Below, in pieces: positions 39,729-48,999 of a stretch of 64,000 nt of DNA. How positions within the stretch are numbered: the stretch's first letter is position 1; each line of letters starts with the position of its first letter. Source of the stretch: Azospirillum humicireducens (GTDB lineage Bacteria; Pseudomonadota; Alphaproteobacteria; Azospirillales; Azospirillaceae); contig NZ_CP015285.1 of assembly GCF_001639105.2 (NCBI RefSeq), positions 2,224,501 through 2,288,500 of the forward strand. Reading direction: 5' to 3'. The notes beneath the pieces were generated by a model, which was given only the letters and a program-made list of their open reading frames with translations, was not told where the DNA came from and did no database searches. The position numbers were made by a program, and so were the translations under genes.

Positions 39729-40223
39729 ATGACGACGGTGACGGGGGCCTTCGGCAACGGGCTGACCACGCCGGTGTGGGTGCTGCAGCATCTGCTGGGC
39801 ATCCTCGGCATCGGCCTATGGGCGGGGCAGGCCGGCGGCACCGCGGTCTGGCAGGTGCCGGCCGCCGCCGTGACCGCGGCTCTGGTGGCGGGCTTCGCCG
39901 CACAGATGGGGCTGCGGCTGCCCTATGCCGGGCCGGGGCTGGCGGCTTCGCTGATCGTGATCGGGTCGCTGGTGGCGCTGGGGGTGCGGGCGCCGGCCGT
40001 GCTGGCGGTGCTGATCGCCGCGGTGGCCGCGGTGTTCCACGGCCACGCCCACCAGGGTCCGCCGCTCTATTGGGCCGGCTTCGCCGCCGGGCTGATGCTG
40101 GTCGCCTGCGGCGGGCTCGGTCTGTCGATCGCGGTGACGCAGGCCGAATCGGACAGGGCAGTGCGCATGTGTGGCGGTGCGGTGGCAGTCGCGGGCGTTC
40201 TCGACCTCGTCGGCGTGATTTGA
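39729..40223 (+). CDS. HupE/UreJ-like membrane protein
   Basis: A 164-residue membrane protein with about five hydrophobic segments. The FHGHAHQGPPLYWAGFAAGL segment matches the metal-binding-like HGHAHG motif of HupE/UreJ family nickel permeases and accessory proteins. The N-terminal segment, WVLQHLLGILGIGLWAGQAG, fits less well, since HupE usually has a signal peptide and an HxxxDH motif, which is replaced here. Nickel transport is therefore uncertain. The ATG at 39729 has GGAGGA eight bases upstream. No urease or hydrogenase genes are near. Confidence 0.7.
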   Translation: MTTVTGAFGNGLTTPVWVLQHLLGILGIGLWAGQAGGTAVWQVPAAAVTAALVAGFAAQMGLRLPYAGPGLAASLIVIGSLVALGVRAPAVLAVLIAAVAAVFHGHAHQGPPLYWAGFAAGLMLVACGGLGLSIAVTQAESDRAVRMCGGAVAVAGVLDLVGVI

Positions 40224-40262
40224 CCGCTTGCGCCTTGAAATGAGGGGGTTGCGCGGGAATCT

Positions 40263-41564
40263 TTGAAGACACTCCCCTTCCCAGCCCGATCGACCGGGCC
40301 AGACGAACGGAACGACCCGGTGTCCCGCGCAGCCGCCAAAGCCTGCCTCCCTCCGCCGGGGCTCCCCTCGAAGGGGCTTCAGACGCATTCCGATGCGGTC
40401 TTCTTGACCCGACGGTGCCTGCTGGGCCGTCTGTTGGGCGGGCTGGCGCTGCCGCCGCTGCTTGCCTCCGCCGGCGGTCTGGCATTGGGGGGAGCGCAGC
40501 CGGCGGCGGCGCAGGATCTGCGCTATTTCCGCATCGGCACCGGCACCACCGCCGGCACCTATTTCCCGATCGGCGGGCTGATCGCCAACGCCATCTCCAA
40601 CCCGCCGGGATCGAGGCCCTGCGACAAGGGCGGAAGCTGCGGCATACCCGGCCTGATCGTGGTGGCGCAGGCCAGCAACGGTTCCGTCGACAACATCGAG
40701 CTGCTGCGCGCCGGCACGGTGGAGGCCGGCTTCGCCCAGGCCGACGTCGCCTTCTGGGCCTACAGCGGCACCGGCAGCTTCAGCGGCAAGCGCCCCTTCG
40801 CGGAACTGCGCTCGCTCGGCATGCTCTATGCGGAGGCGATCCAGATCGTCGTCCGCTCCGACGGCTTCATCGACCGCATGCCCGACCTGAAGGGCCGCAG
40901 CATCTCGCTGGGCGAGGAGGGATCGGGCACGCTGGTGGAAGCCCGGCTGATCCTGGATGCCTATGGCCTGTCGGAAACGACGATCACGCCGCACTACCTC
41001 AAGCCGGGCATGGCGGCCGACCGGCTGGCGAAGGGTGAGCTGGACGGCTTCTTCATGGTGGGCGGCTATCCGGTGTCGGCGGTCGCGGACGTGGCCGCGC
41101 GCGTGCCGATCCGGCTGGTGCCGCTGGACGGCGAACCGGCCGCCCGGCTGCTGCGGACCCAGCGCTTCTATATCGAGGACGAGATCCCCGCCAACGCCTA
41201 TCCCGGCAGCGCCACCACCCCGACGCTGAGCCTGGGGGCGGAGTTGCTGACCCGCGCCGACCGCGATCCGGACCTGATCCATGGCATCGTCCGGGCGCTG
41301 TGGCACGAGAACACCCGCCGCATCCTGGCCGACGGGCATCCGCAGGGCCGCAACTTCGACCCCGCCCGCGCGGTCGCCAACGTCTCGGTCCCCCTGCATC
41401 CGGGGGCGGAGCGCTATTACCGGGAGGCCGGCCTGCTGGGCAATGCCGCCAACGAGGAAAACCGCGCGCCCGCACCCCTGCCCGACAACGGCGCCGGCAC
41501 CGGCACCGGCAGCGACGACAAAGCCGCCAGGAACAAACCGGCTGGAGAGAAGACGGTACGCTGA
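40263..41564 (+). CDS. TAXI-family TRAP transporter solute-binding protein
   Basis: A periplasmic binding protein. The mature domain starts after AAAQD and shows the family core FRIGTGTTAGTYFPIGGLIANAIS, ASNGSVDNIELLRAGTVEAGFAQADVA and LKGRSISLGEEGSGT. The export signal begins TRRCLLGRLLGGLALPPLLA, with twin arginines that fit Tat export. The first codon is uncertain: TTG 40263 (with GGGAA just upstream), GTG 40320 or TTG 40404, the last giving a normal-length signal peptide. The C-terminal 45 residues are a low-complexity tail. No TRAP membrane subunits are adjacent, so it is an orphan; the ligand is unknown. Confidence 0.87.
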   Translation: MKTLPFPARSTGPDERNDPVSRAAAKACLPPPGLPSKGLQTHSDAVFLTRRCLLGRLLGGLALPPLLASAGGLALGGAQPAAAQDLRYFRIGTGTTAGTYFPIGGLIANAISNPPGSRPCDKGGSCGIPGLIVVAQASNGSVDNIELLRAGTVEAGFAQADVAFWAYSGTGSFSGKRPFAELRSLGMLYAEAIQIVVRSDGFIDRMPDLKGRSISLGEEGSGTLVEARLILDAYGLSETTITPHYLKPGMAADRLAKGELDGFFMVGGYPVSAVADVAARVPIRLVPLDGEPAARLLRTQRFYIEDEIPANAYPGSATTPTLSLGAELLTRADRDPDLIHGIVRALWHENTRRILADGHPQGRNFDPARAVANVSVPLHPGAERYYREAGLLGNAANEENRAPAPLPDNGAGTGTGSDDKAARNKPAGEKTVR

Positions 41565-41681
41565 GACTCCGCTCTCGGCACGAGACGAAAGGAGCGTTCC
41601 CGGACGACCCGCCGACGGAATATTCTGTTCCCCATCCGGTTGATCCAGACGATCGACCGCTACGGACAGAAGGGAGGAGGC

Positions 41682-42143
41682 ATGCCGGCCGGCGAAGGAA
41701 GGGGCGTCGCGATCCGTTCCATCCGCAGCGCCGACGCGCCGCGCTGCGCCGAGATATTCCTGCATGGCCGCCGCCAGGCCTTTTCCTGGCAGCCCGCCGA
41801 CCGCTTCAGACTGGACGATTATTACGATTGCGTGCGCGAGGATGCGGTGCTTGTCGCCGAAGCGGACGGGACGGTGGTCGGCTTCGTCTCCCTCGATCCG
41901 CAGGCCTGCATCATCCACAACCTGTTCATCGACCCCGGATGGTGCAAGCGCGGCATCGGTTCCGCCCTGCTGCGCGAGGCTCTAGGCCTGCTGCGCGCAG
42001 GCCATCGCCCGGCCGAGCTGGCTTGCGCCGCCCGCAACGCCGCCGCCCGCGCCTTCTACGAACGCAACGGCTGGACGCCGGTGACGGCACCCTCCGACGA
42101 CGGGGATGCGCTGGTGCTCTACCGCCTGTCGCCGGCAAGGTGA
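41682..42143 (+). CDS. GNAT family N-acetyltransferase
   Basis: A 153-residue protein with the GNAT fold: acetyl-CoA-binding motif A in IHNLFIDPGWCKRGIGSALLREAL (R/QxxGxG/A), and the late strand/helix ARAFYERNGW. The family moves an acetyl group from acetyl-CoA to an amine. The substrate is unknown. The ATG at 41682 follows GGGAGGAG; a codon 42 bases upstream is in frame but lies before the ribosome site. Confidence 0.88.
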   Translation: MPAGEGRGVAIRSIRSADAPRCAEIFLHGRRQAFSWQPADRFRLDDYYDCVREDAVLVAEADGTVVGFVSLDPQACIIHNLFIDPGWCKRGIGSALLREALGLLRAGHRPAELACAARNAAARAFYERNGWTPVTAPSDDGDALVLYRLSPAR

Positions 42144-42276
42144 GCCCCCATTTTTCCACCACCTTTCATTGCCGCTTCTCTTGCCGGAATCCCCGTCGAC
42201 CCTCCCCCAACGAGACGCGCAGACGCCGATGCGCGGGCTGTTTTCGCGTGCCGCGTTACGGTAAAGTCCCGCCGCC

Positions 42277-42945
42277 ATGCGAACCCTGTACCATCACCCG
42301 ATCCACCCCCTGTCGCGCGTCGCGCGCGTGATGCTCGCCGAGAAGGGCCTTCCCTTCGAGCCCGTGGTCGAGAAGCCATGGGAAAGGCGCACCGATTTCC
42401 TGAAGATGAACCCCGCCGGCGAGGTGCCGGTGCTGGTGGAGGAGGATGGGACCGTCGTCGCCGGCGGCCTCGCCGTGATCGAATATCTGGAGGAGGCCTA
42501 TCCCGACACGCCCCTGCTGCCGCGGGAGGTCGCGGCGCGGGCGGAGGTGCGGCGGATCGCCGACTGGTTCCTGCACAAGTTCGAGCGCGAGGTGGGCGAA
42601 AATCTGGTGGGCGAGAAGCTGATAAAGCGGCTGTCCGGCCAGGGCCACCCCTTCGCGCCGGCGATTCGCGCCGGGCTGGCCAACATCACCTACCATCTCG
42701 ACTACATCGCCTTCCTGTCGGAACGGCGGCCCTGGCTGGCGGGGTCGGTGTTCACGCTGGCCGACATCGCCGCCGCGGCCCAGCTGTCCTGCCTGGACTA
42801 TATCGACAATGTACCATGGGACCGCAGTCCGGAAGCCAAGGACTGGTACGCCCGGATCAAATCGCGCCCCAGCTTCCGCGCCCTTCTGGCCGACAACATC
42901 ACCGGTTGTCCGCCGCCCCGGCACTACGCCGACCTGGATTTTTAA
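42277..42945 (+). CDS. Glutathione S-transferase family protein
   Basis: A 222-residue GST. The N-terminal thioredoxin-like domain has HPLSRVARVMLAEKGLPFEP, the cis-proline segment NPAGEVPVLVEEDG and a conserved Glu-Tyr near 70. The C-terminal helical domain has LAGSVFTLADIAAAAQLSCLDYI. The catalytic residue may be the serine in PLSR rather than a cysteine, so it belongs to a different subgroup from the GST at 299. Substrate unknown. Confidence 0.9.
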   Translation: MRTLYHHPIHPLSRVARVMLAEKGLPFEPVVEKPWERRTDFLKMNPAGEVPVLVEEDGTVVAGGLAVIEYLEEAYPDTPLLPREVAARAEVRRIADWFLHKFEREVGENLVGEKLIKRLSGQGHPFAPAIRAGLANITYHLDYIAFLSERRPWLAGSVFTLADIAAAAQLSCLDYIDNVPWDRSPEAKDWYARIKSRPSFRALLADNITGCPPPRHYADLDF

Positions 42946-42956
42946 CGCCGTCTTAG
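42942..42956 (+). promoter_or_regulatory. Near-match CtrA box
   Basis: TTAA-N7-TTAG, one base off the CtrA consensus, overlaps the stop codon of the GST gene and lies 85 bases before the next gene at 43041. Could be chance. Confidence 0.25.
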
Positions 42957-43040
42957 GAACAGACGCATCAGAGGCATGGACCGGCCTTGCGTATCAGGTT
43001 TAACGTGCTCCCAAAATCGTATATTGGGAGTTGTTCCTCG

Positions 43041-44672
43041 ATGCGCCTGCGCCGTCTTTCGTCCGTCCCGGCCCTGCCGCTCCGTTCCCTGCGGCCTGCC
43101 CTGATCGCCGGCGGCATGCTGGCGCTGGTGGCCGGCTGGCCACTCTCCCAGGCCGCCCACGCCGCACCCGCGGTCGACGAGGCCGGTGCCAAGGCACTCG
43201 CCGAGTTGCTGAAGAAGGAGCTGCCCCGCTGGTACCCGCCGTCCTCCGAGACTGTCGAGGGTGTCGGCTTCGAATGGCAGGGCGAGCCGACCGTCAAGCC
43301 GGCCGGCGACCATTACGACGTCGCCCTGCCCCGCCTGTCGGTGGAGGGCGCCGAAGGCGGGCTGATCGACGTTGGAACCATCCTCTTGTCGGTGACGCCG
43401 AAGGATGACAGCCAGTTCGGTTTGGCGGTCACGCTGCCCAGCGCGATCAAGGTGCAGGACCTGGACGAGAACGACGAGTATGTCGACGTTGCGATCATCT
43501 CCATCGGTAAGCAATCCTTCACCAGCACCTGGTCTGGCACGCTGGAGACGCTGCTGACGGTCGATGCCGCCTACAACGACATCGCGGTCAGCGCGGCCGA
43601 TGGCAAGGGCAAGCTCTCCGTCGCCTCCATGACCATGGTCCAGGACCTGAAGCCGGAGGCCAGCACCGGCGGCGCCAGCCTGTGGAGCGGCCCGTCCGCC
43701 TTCGCCTTCAGCGGCCTGTCGCTACTCGACGACAAGAACAAGGAGTTGATGAAGCTCGGCAGCGCCACCGCCGAAGCCGCCTACGTCCGTGTCGACCTGA
43801 CCAAGGTCAGCGCCCTGCAGAAGCTGTCGAAACAGACCGCCGCCATGGGCGTGGCCCCGAACAAGACCGAGCTGTTGTCGAATCTGCAGGGCATCTTCGG
43901 CAGCGTCACCGCCGCGATTCGCCTGTCCAACCTGTCCTTCGTCAAACCGGAGGATGGGACCAGCGTGACGCTGGGCCAGTTCGCCTTCCACAGCGGCCTG
44001 ACCGATCTCGACCAGCCGCAATCGACCGTCAGCATGGGCATCGAAGCCCGCGACTTCGCCATGACGCCGTCGCCGGCCCCCGCAGCCTTCACCCCGCGCG
44101 CCTTCGAGATCAAGCTGTCGGCCGCCAAGCTGCCGAACAGCGCCCTGTGGAAGGCCTTCACCGAGTACGCCAAGACCATCGAGGCGCAAGAGGCCCCGCC
44201 GCCGAAGAAGGGCGCCAAGGCCCCGCCGCCGCCGCCGTCGCCAGAGGTCATCATGCTGCAGACGATGGCCGCGATGGGCGAGGCCGGGACCGAGCTGCGC
44301 ATCGACGCGCTGAACCTCGACACCCCCGCCACCGCCGGCACCGCCACCGGCGCCCTGAAGGTCGCCACCCCGGCCGCCTTCGGCGTCACCGGCGGCGCCA
44401 CCGTCCTGCTGCGCGGCATCGACGCCGCGGTGAAGGCGATGCAGCCGGCGCCTGGGACCAAGCCCGACAAGGAGACGCAGGATCTGCTCGCCGGTCTGGC
44501 GATGGTCCAGGCCCTGGGCCAGGCCGGGAAGGACGACAGCGGCGCCGAGATCCGCACCTACAAGATCGACGTCACGGAGGCCGGCCAGCTGCTGCTGAAC
44601 GGTGCAGACATGACCGCCTTGCTGGCCGGCGGCAGCGAGCCGGCTCCGGCACCGGCTCCGAAGAAGAAGTAA
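43041..44672 (+). CDS. Exported protein of unknown function, 543 residues
   Basis: The ATG at 43041 opens a Sec signal peptide (MRLRRLSSVPALPLRSLRPA then a hydrophobic stretch ending SQAAHA, mature AAPAVDEAG). The mature part is beta-rich and repetitive in character with many short hydrophobic strands, for example FEWQGEPTVKPAGDHYDVAL and DGTSVTLGQFAFHSGLTDLD, and a Lys/Pro-rich insert (PPPKKGAKAPPPPPSPE at about 393). It ends in a PAPAPAPKKK tail. I do not recognise the family; the character suits a periplasmic beta-sheet protein. A GC hairpin (44684-44710) follows. Confidence 0.75.
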   Translation: MRLRRLSSVPALPLRSLRPALIAGGMLALVAGWPLSQAAHAAPAVDEAGAKALAELLKKELPRWYPPSSETVEGVGFEWQGEPTVKPAGDHYDVALPRLSVEGAEGGLIDVGTILLSVTPKDDSQFGLAVTLPSAIKVQDLDENDEYVDVAIISIGKQSFTSTWSGTLETLLTVDAAYNDIAVSAADGKGKLSVASMTMVQDLKPEASTGGASLWSGPSAFAFSGLSLLDDKNKELMKLGSATAEAAYVRVDLTKVSALQKLSKQTAAMGVAPNKTELLSNLQGIFGSVTAAIRLSNLSFVKPEDGTSVTLGQFAFHSGLTDLDQPQSTVSMGIEARDFAMTPSPAPAAFTPRAFEIKLSAAKLPNSALWKAFTEYAKTIEAQEAPPPKKGAKAPPPPPSPEVIMLQTMAAMGEAGTELRIDALNLDTPATAGTATGALKVATPAAFGVTGGATVLLRGIDAAVKAMQPAPGTKPDKETQDLLAGLAMVQALGQAGKDDSGAEIRTYKIDVTEAGQLLLNGADMTALLAGGSEPAPAPAPKKK

Positions 44673-44758
44673 GGGAAAAGTCCGGGGGAGGGGACATCGT
44701 CGCCTCCCCCGCCGCGACACCCCGCCGCACACCTCCCGCGGTTGCACGGCACAAGCCT

Positions 44759-44788
44759 CTTGAACGGCCGGGACGCTTTCACATATCT
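44759..44788 (+). promoter_or_regulatory. Possible heat-shock (sigma-32) promoter of htpG
   Basis: CTTGAA at 44759-44764 and CATATCT at 44782-44788 resemble alphaproteobacterial RpoH -35 and -10 elements, though the 19-base gap after CTTG is slightly long. It lies 49 bases before the htpG start. The gene's known heat-shock role supports it. Confidence 0.45.
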
Positions 44789-44836
44789 CCGCCGTCTTGA
44801 CGCCAACACCCGTGCAAAACCAACGAAGGTGCCCCC

Positions 44837-46720
44837 ATGACCGAGGAACGGCTCAGTTTTCAAGCCGAGGTCAGCCGTCTGCTCGACATCGTCGCCCACT
44901 CGCTCTACAGCGAGAAGGAAGTCTTCCTGCGCGAATTGGTCTCCAACGCGTCGGACGCCTGCGACCGCCTGCGCTACGCGGCCCTGACCCAGCCGGAACT
45001 CTCGGCCGACGATCCGAACCTCAAGGTCCGCCTGCTGGTCGACAAGGACTTGCGGACCCTGACCGTCGCCGACAACGGCATCGGCATGAACCGCGAGGAT
45101 CTGGTCGAGAATCTCGGCACCATCGCCCGCTCCGGCACCGCCGCCTTCATGAAGTCGCTGGAAGGCGCGGAAAAGGCTGACGGCAAGAAGGACGTCAACC
45201 TGATCGGCCAGTTCGGCGTCGGCTTCTATTCCGCCTTCATGGCCGCCGACAAGGTGACGGTCCTGACCCGCAAGGCCGGCGAACCCCATGGCTGGCGTTG
45301 GGAATCCGACGGCAAGGGCGAGTTCACCATCGCCGAGGCCGACGGCCTGTCGCGCGGCACGAAGATAGTGCTGCACCTGCGCCAGGGCGACGACGAATAT
45401 CTCGACGAGGCCCGGCTGGGCGGCATCGTCCGCAAATATTCCGACCACATCGCCATCCCGATCCTGTTCGGCGAGGGTGACGACGCCAAGGCGCTGAACA
45501 GCGCGTCGGCCCTGTGGACCCGGTCGAAGTCGGAGATCACCGCCGACCAGTACAAGGAATTCTACCACCATGTCGGGCACGCCTTCGACGATCCGTGGCT
45601 GACCCTGCACTGGCGGGCCGAAGGGGCGCTGGAATACACCAACCTGCTCTATGTGCCCTCGACCAAGCCGTTCGACCTGTTCGACCCCAAGCGCGCCCAC
45701 CGGGTGAAGCTGTACGTCAAGCGCGTCTTCATCACCGACGCGGCGGAAGGTCTGATCCCGCCCTATCTGCGCTTCCTGCGCGGCGTGGTCGACAGCGAGG
45801 ATCTGCCGCTGAACATCAGCCGCGAGATGCTGCAGCACAACCCGATGCTGGCCAAGATCAAGGCCGGCATCACCCGGCGCGTCCTGTCGGAGCTGTCGAA
45901 GAAGGCCAAGGACACGGAGAACGCGGCCGAATATGACAGCTTCTGGGAAAACTTCGGCGCGGTGCTGAAGGAAGGCCTCTATGAGGATTACGAGCACCGG
46001 GACGAGTTGCTGAAGCTGCTGCGCTTCCGCACCACCGCCGGCGAGGAACTGGTGTCGCTGGAGCAGTATGTCGCCCGCATGAAGGAAGGCCAGGACGCCA
46101 TCTACACCATCAGCGGCGACGACATCGACACCCTGCTGCGCAGCCCGCAGCTGGAAGGCTTCAAGGCCAAGGGCGTCGAGGTTCTGCTGCTGACCGATCC
46201 GGTGGACGAGTTCTGGATGCCGTCGGTCGGCGTCTATGACGGCAAGCCCTTCAAGTCCGTGACCCGCGGCGGCGCCGATCTCGGCAAGATCAAGGGCGGG
46301 GAGACCGAAAAGCCGGAGGAGGAGAAGACACCGGAAGGCGAGCTGACCGACCTGCTGGCCCTGCTGAAGCTGACCCTGTCCGATGCGGTGAAGGATGTCC
46401 GCAAGTCCGAACGCCTGACCGACAGCGCCGTCTGTCTGGTCGCCGACGACAACGACATGGACATGCATCTGGAGCGGCTGCTGAAGCAGCACAAGCAGCT
46501 GAACGGCGAGGCCGGCAAACGCATCCTGGAGATCAACCCCTCGCATGCCCTGATCAAGCGGCTGGCCGAGCGGGCCAAGGGCAGCGGTGCGACCGACGCG
46601 CTGGAGGATGCGGCGTGGCTGCTGCTGGACCAGGCCCGCATCGTCGAGGGCGAGCCCCTGCCCGACCCCGCCGCCTTCGCCCGCCGTCTGGCGAGCGCGA
46701 TGGAGAAGGGGCTGGCGTAA
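44837..46720 (+). CDS. htpG: Molecular chaperone HtpG (Hsp90)
   Basis: A 627-residue bacterial Hsp90. The N-terminal GHKL ATPase domain (about 1-220) has FLRELVSNASDACDRL with the catalytic Glu and ATP-binding Asn, NGIGMNREDL, and GQFGVGFYSAF as lid motif. The middle domain starts around 225 (TRSKSEITADQYKEFYHHVG) and the C-terminal dimerisation domain covers about 510-627. No MEEVD tail, as expected in bacteria. The ATG has GAAGGT upstream. A clear terminator follows. Confidence 0.97.
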   Translation: MTEERLSFQAEVSRLLDIVAHSLYSEKEVFLRELVSNASDACDRLRYAALTQPELSADDPNLKVRLLVDKDLRTLTVADNGIGMNREDLVENLGTIARSGTAAFMKSLEGAEKADGKKDVNLIGQFGVGFYSAFMAADKVTVLTRKAGEPHGWRWESDGKGEFTIAEADGLSRGTKIVLHLRQGDDEYLDEARLGGIVRKYSDHIAIPILFGEGDDAKALNSASALWTRSKSEITADQYKEFYHHVGHAFDDPWLTLHWRAEGALEYTNLLYVPSTKPFDLFDPKRAHRVKLYVKRVFITDAAEGLIPPYLRFLRGVVDSEDLPLNISREMLQHNPMLAKIKAGITRRVLSELSKKAKDTENAAEYDSFWENFGAVLKEGLYEDYEHRDELLKLLRFRTTAGEELVSLEQYVARMKEGQDAIYTISGDDIDTLLRSPQLEGFKAKGVEVLLLTDPVDEFWMPSVGVYDGKPFKSVTRGGADLGKIKGGETEKPEEEKTPEGELTDLLALLKLTLSDAVKDVRKSERLTDSAVCLVADDNDMDMHLERLLKQHKQLNGEAGKRILEINPSHALIKRLAERAKGSGATDALEDAAWLLLDQARIVEGEPLPDPAAFARRLASAMEKGLA

Positions 46721-46751
46721 GGATCGCCGTCGGCAGGACAATGCGATGAAC

Positions 46752-46785
46752 AGGCCCTCTCCTCCACGGAGGAGGGGGCTTTTCC
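46752..46785 (+). terminator. Terminator of htpG
   Basis: Arms AGGCCCTCTCCTCC (46752-46765) and GGAGGAGGGGGCTT (46768-46781), with two G:U pairs, are followed by TTTTCC. It lies 31 bases after the htpG stop codon. Confidence 0.75.
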
Positions 46786-47991
46786 TTATCCCCGCCCCAC
46801 CCGGTCGGCAGGGAAGACCAGCGACATGACCGTGCCCTCGTCACGACGGCTGACGACATCCAGTCGTCCTCCATGCAGTTCGATCAGGCGCTTGGTCAGG
46901 GGAAGGCCCAGCCCGGTGCCGACCTGGGCGCGGGCCAGTGCGCTGTCGATCTGCCCCCAGGGCTCCAGCGCCTTCGCCAGCTCTTCCCCGGTCATGCCGA
47001 TGCCGGTGTCATGCACCGAGAGCCACAGCGCGCCGCCGGCCGCCACGCGGGCGCCCAGCGTCACCACACCATCGACCGGCGTGAACTTCACCGCGTTCGA
47101 CAGCAGGTTCAGCAGCATCTGGCGCAGCTTGCGTTCGTCCGCGCGCAAGGGCGGCAGGTCGGTGGGCACGGTGGTGACGATGCGCACGCCATGGCGCGAC
47201 GCCCGTTCGGCCAGCAGCCGCGCGGTGCCGATCGCCACCCGCAACACATCCACCGTCCCATCCACCAGTTCCAGCCGGTCGGCATCGGCCTTGGACAGGT
47301 CGAGCAGGTCGTTGATCAGTTCCATCAGGTGCCGGCCGCTCTCGGCGATGTCGCGGGCATAGTCGCGATAGAGCGGAATCGCGTGCGGTCCCGCCACCTC
47401 CTGCTCCAGCAGCTCGGCGAATCCCATCATCGCGGTCAGCGGAGTGCGGATCTCGTGGCTCATGTTGGCGAGGAAGGCCGTCTTGGCCCGGATCGCCCGC
47501 TCGGCTTGCCGACGCGCCTCCTCCAGCTGGCGGGCGCGCAGATCGGTCTGTTCGGCGGAACGCGCCATCAGCCCGGTCACCGTGCCGACGCCGAGATAGC
47601 GGCCCTGGTCCACCACGAGAAAGCCGGTCACCAGCGCCGCCGGCTTCAGCCGGGCCAGACGCCGCCCGATCTCCGCCAGCGGAGTCGTCCCCTCGACCAG
47701 CAGCGGAGCCGGGTCCATAAGGGCCGACACCGGGACGTCCGCGTCATCGTTGCCGCCAGCCGCCGGAAGCCGGCTGCGCTCCAGCAGGCCGACGACACAG
47801 CCCTCGCCATCGACAACCGGAATGGCGGGCAAATCCGGTTGGCGGTTGAAGCGGGCCGTTGCCGCCGCACAATCCTGTGCGGGTGCCAGCGGCGTCACCG
47901 GAACCGCCAGCCCGGCGGCGGTGAAGGCGGGTTCATCCATGTGCGCCTCCGGCGCGGCCGGTACGGGAAGCGGCGGATCGAATGGCGTCAC
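46786..47991 (-). CDS. CBS-domain sensor histidine kinase
   Basis: A 401-residue soluble kinase with no membrane segment. Residues 20-145 contain two CBS-like motifs (LPAIPVVDGEGCVVGLLERS and VTGFLVVDQGRYLGVGTVTG), a pair that usually binds adenine nucleotides. A short helix links to HisKA (His179 in LANMSHEIRTPLTA) and the ATPase domain (NLLSNAVKF, DTGIGM, GTGLGLPLTKRLIELHGG). It probably links energy or nucleotide state to phosphorylation. The start is GTG at 47991 with GGGAG six bases upstream. No response regulator is adjacent. Confidence 0.9.
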   Translation of the reverse strand: MTPFDPPLPVPAAPEAHMDEPAFTAAGLAVPVTPLAPAQDCAAATARFNRQPDLPAIPVVDGEGCVVGLLERSRLPAAGGNDDADVPVSALMDPAPLLVEGTTPLAEIGRRLARLKPAALVTGFLVVDQGRYLGVGTVTGLMARSAEQTDLRARQLEEARRQAERAIRAKTAFLANMSHEIRTPLTAMMGFAELLEQEVAGPHAIPLYRDYARDIAESGRHLMELINDLLDLSKADADRLELVDGTVDVLRVAIGTARLLAERASRHGVRIVTTVPTDLPPLRADERKLRQMLLNLLSNAVKFTPVDGVVTLGARVAAGGALWLSVHDTGIGMTGEELAKALEPWGQIDSALARAQVGTGLGLPLTKRLIELHGGRLDVVSRRDEGTVMSLVFPADRVGRG

Positions 47992-48371
47992 GGCATCTCC
48001 CCCCTCCCTATCCGGCTTACTCCTGTCCGGTCGGCACCGGTCGCGGAATGCGCGGCGCTCTTTCGGGAAAACCTAGCAGCGGATTATGAGCAATTGGTTT
48101 CCAATCCGCCCATCCATCCCGACACGGCCCTATACGAAAGTCCTATAGCCATGAAAGAAGAGGCTTTTGGACGTTCGGCCGTCCGGCTGTGACCTGGGCA
48201 TTTGAGAATGGCTCCGAAACACAGTATGATGGTCGGGTATTCGGGGTGCCGCGTTCGGCCGACCGGACTTGTCCGTCCGGCCTGCCTTCCCTGTCGGCAT
48301 TCCGGGCATCAGGGAGACACGGAGGGGCGATCCGCCGCCCGCCACACAGAACAGGATTACAGGGGATGTCC
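47992..48371. other. Divergent region between CBS-kinase and fur
   Basis: No gene is seen in 380 bases. It includes an imperfect inverted repeat GGATT...AATCC at 48082-48108, a likely fur promoter at 48202-48230, and an untranslated leader of about 135 bases before fur. Confidence 0.5.
48202..48230 (+). promoter_or_regulatory. Probable fur promoter
   Basis: TTGAGA (48202-48207), a 17-base spacer and TATGAT (48225-48230) are close to the sigma-70 consensus. Transcription would start near 48237, leaving a leader of about 135 bases. Confidence 0.55.
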
Positions 48372-48803
48372 ATGCCCTCGCGCCTCGAAGAATTGTGCGT
48401 GAAGAAGGGATTGAAGATGACCGACCAGCGCCGCGTGATTTCGCGCGTGCTGTCGGAGGCGACGGACCATCCCGATGTGGAGGAGGTGCACCGCCGTGCA
48501 TCGGCCATCGACCCGCGCATTTCCATCGCCACCGTCTACCGGACGATGCGGTTGTTCGAGGAAGCGCATGTGATCGACCGCCTCGATTTCGGCGATGGCC
48601 GCGCTCGCTACGAAGAAGCGAGAACCGATCACCACCATCATCTGATCGATGTCGATTCCGGTGAAGTCATCGAATTCACCAATGATGAAATGGAACGGCT
48701 GAAGGAAAGCATTGCCAGCGAACTGGGCTATGACCTGATCGGCCATCGGCTTGAACTGTACGGCGTCCCGCGCAAGCGCCGCGCCGATAAATCTGAGTCT
48801 TAA
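48372..48803 (+). CDS. fur: Fur-family transcriptional regulator
   Basis: A 143-residue metal-dependent repressor. The N-terminal winged helix contains MTDQRRVISRVLSEATDHPD and the recognition helix ISIATVYRTMRLFEEA. The dimer domain has the metal-binding DHHHHLIDVDSGEVIEF. The two CxxC pairs of many Fur proteins are absent, as in alphaproteobacterial Fur/Mur. It may therefore respond to iron or manganese; the sequence does not decide. The ATG at 48372 follows AGGGG by six bases; the ATG at 48366 is closer than a ribosome can use. Confidence 0.9.
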   Translation: MPSRLEELCVKKGLKMTDQRRVISRVLSEATDHPDVEEVHRRASAIDPRISIATVYRTMRLFEEAHVIDRLDFGDGRARYEEARTDHHHHLIDVDSGEVIEFTNDEMERLKESIASELGYDLIGHRLELYGVPRKRRADKSES

Positions 48804-48999
48804 CTAGATAGCGGACTCCGCGGCGTTGCGCACAAGAGGTGGCTGCTGACTTTACCCCCATCCGGAATCGCCACACGCGCAACGGGCGGGTCAAGCGGCC
48901 ATCGCTTGCGGGGTGCATCGGGTGCCGGTCTGGACCTTGCAGGTCGATGGCCCAAGGTTAGGCGAGGAGCAAACCTCACTGACCGGAACCGGCCGCACC

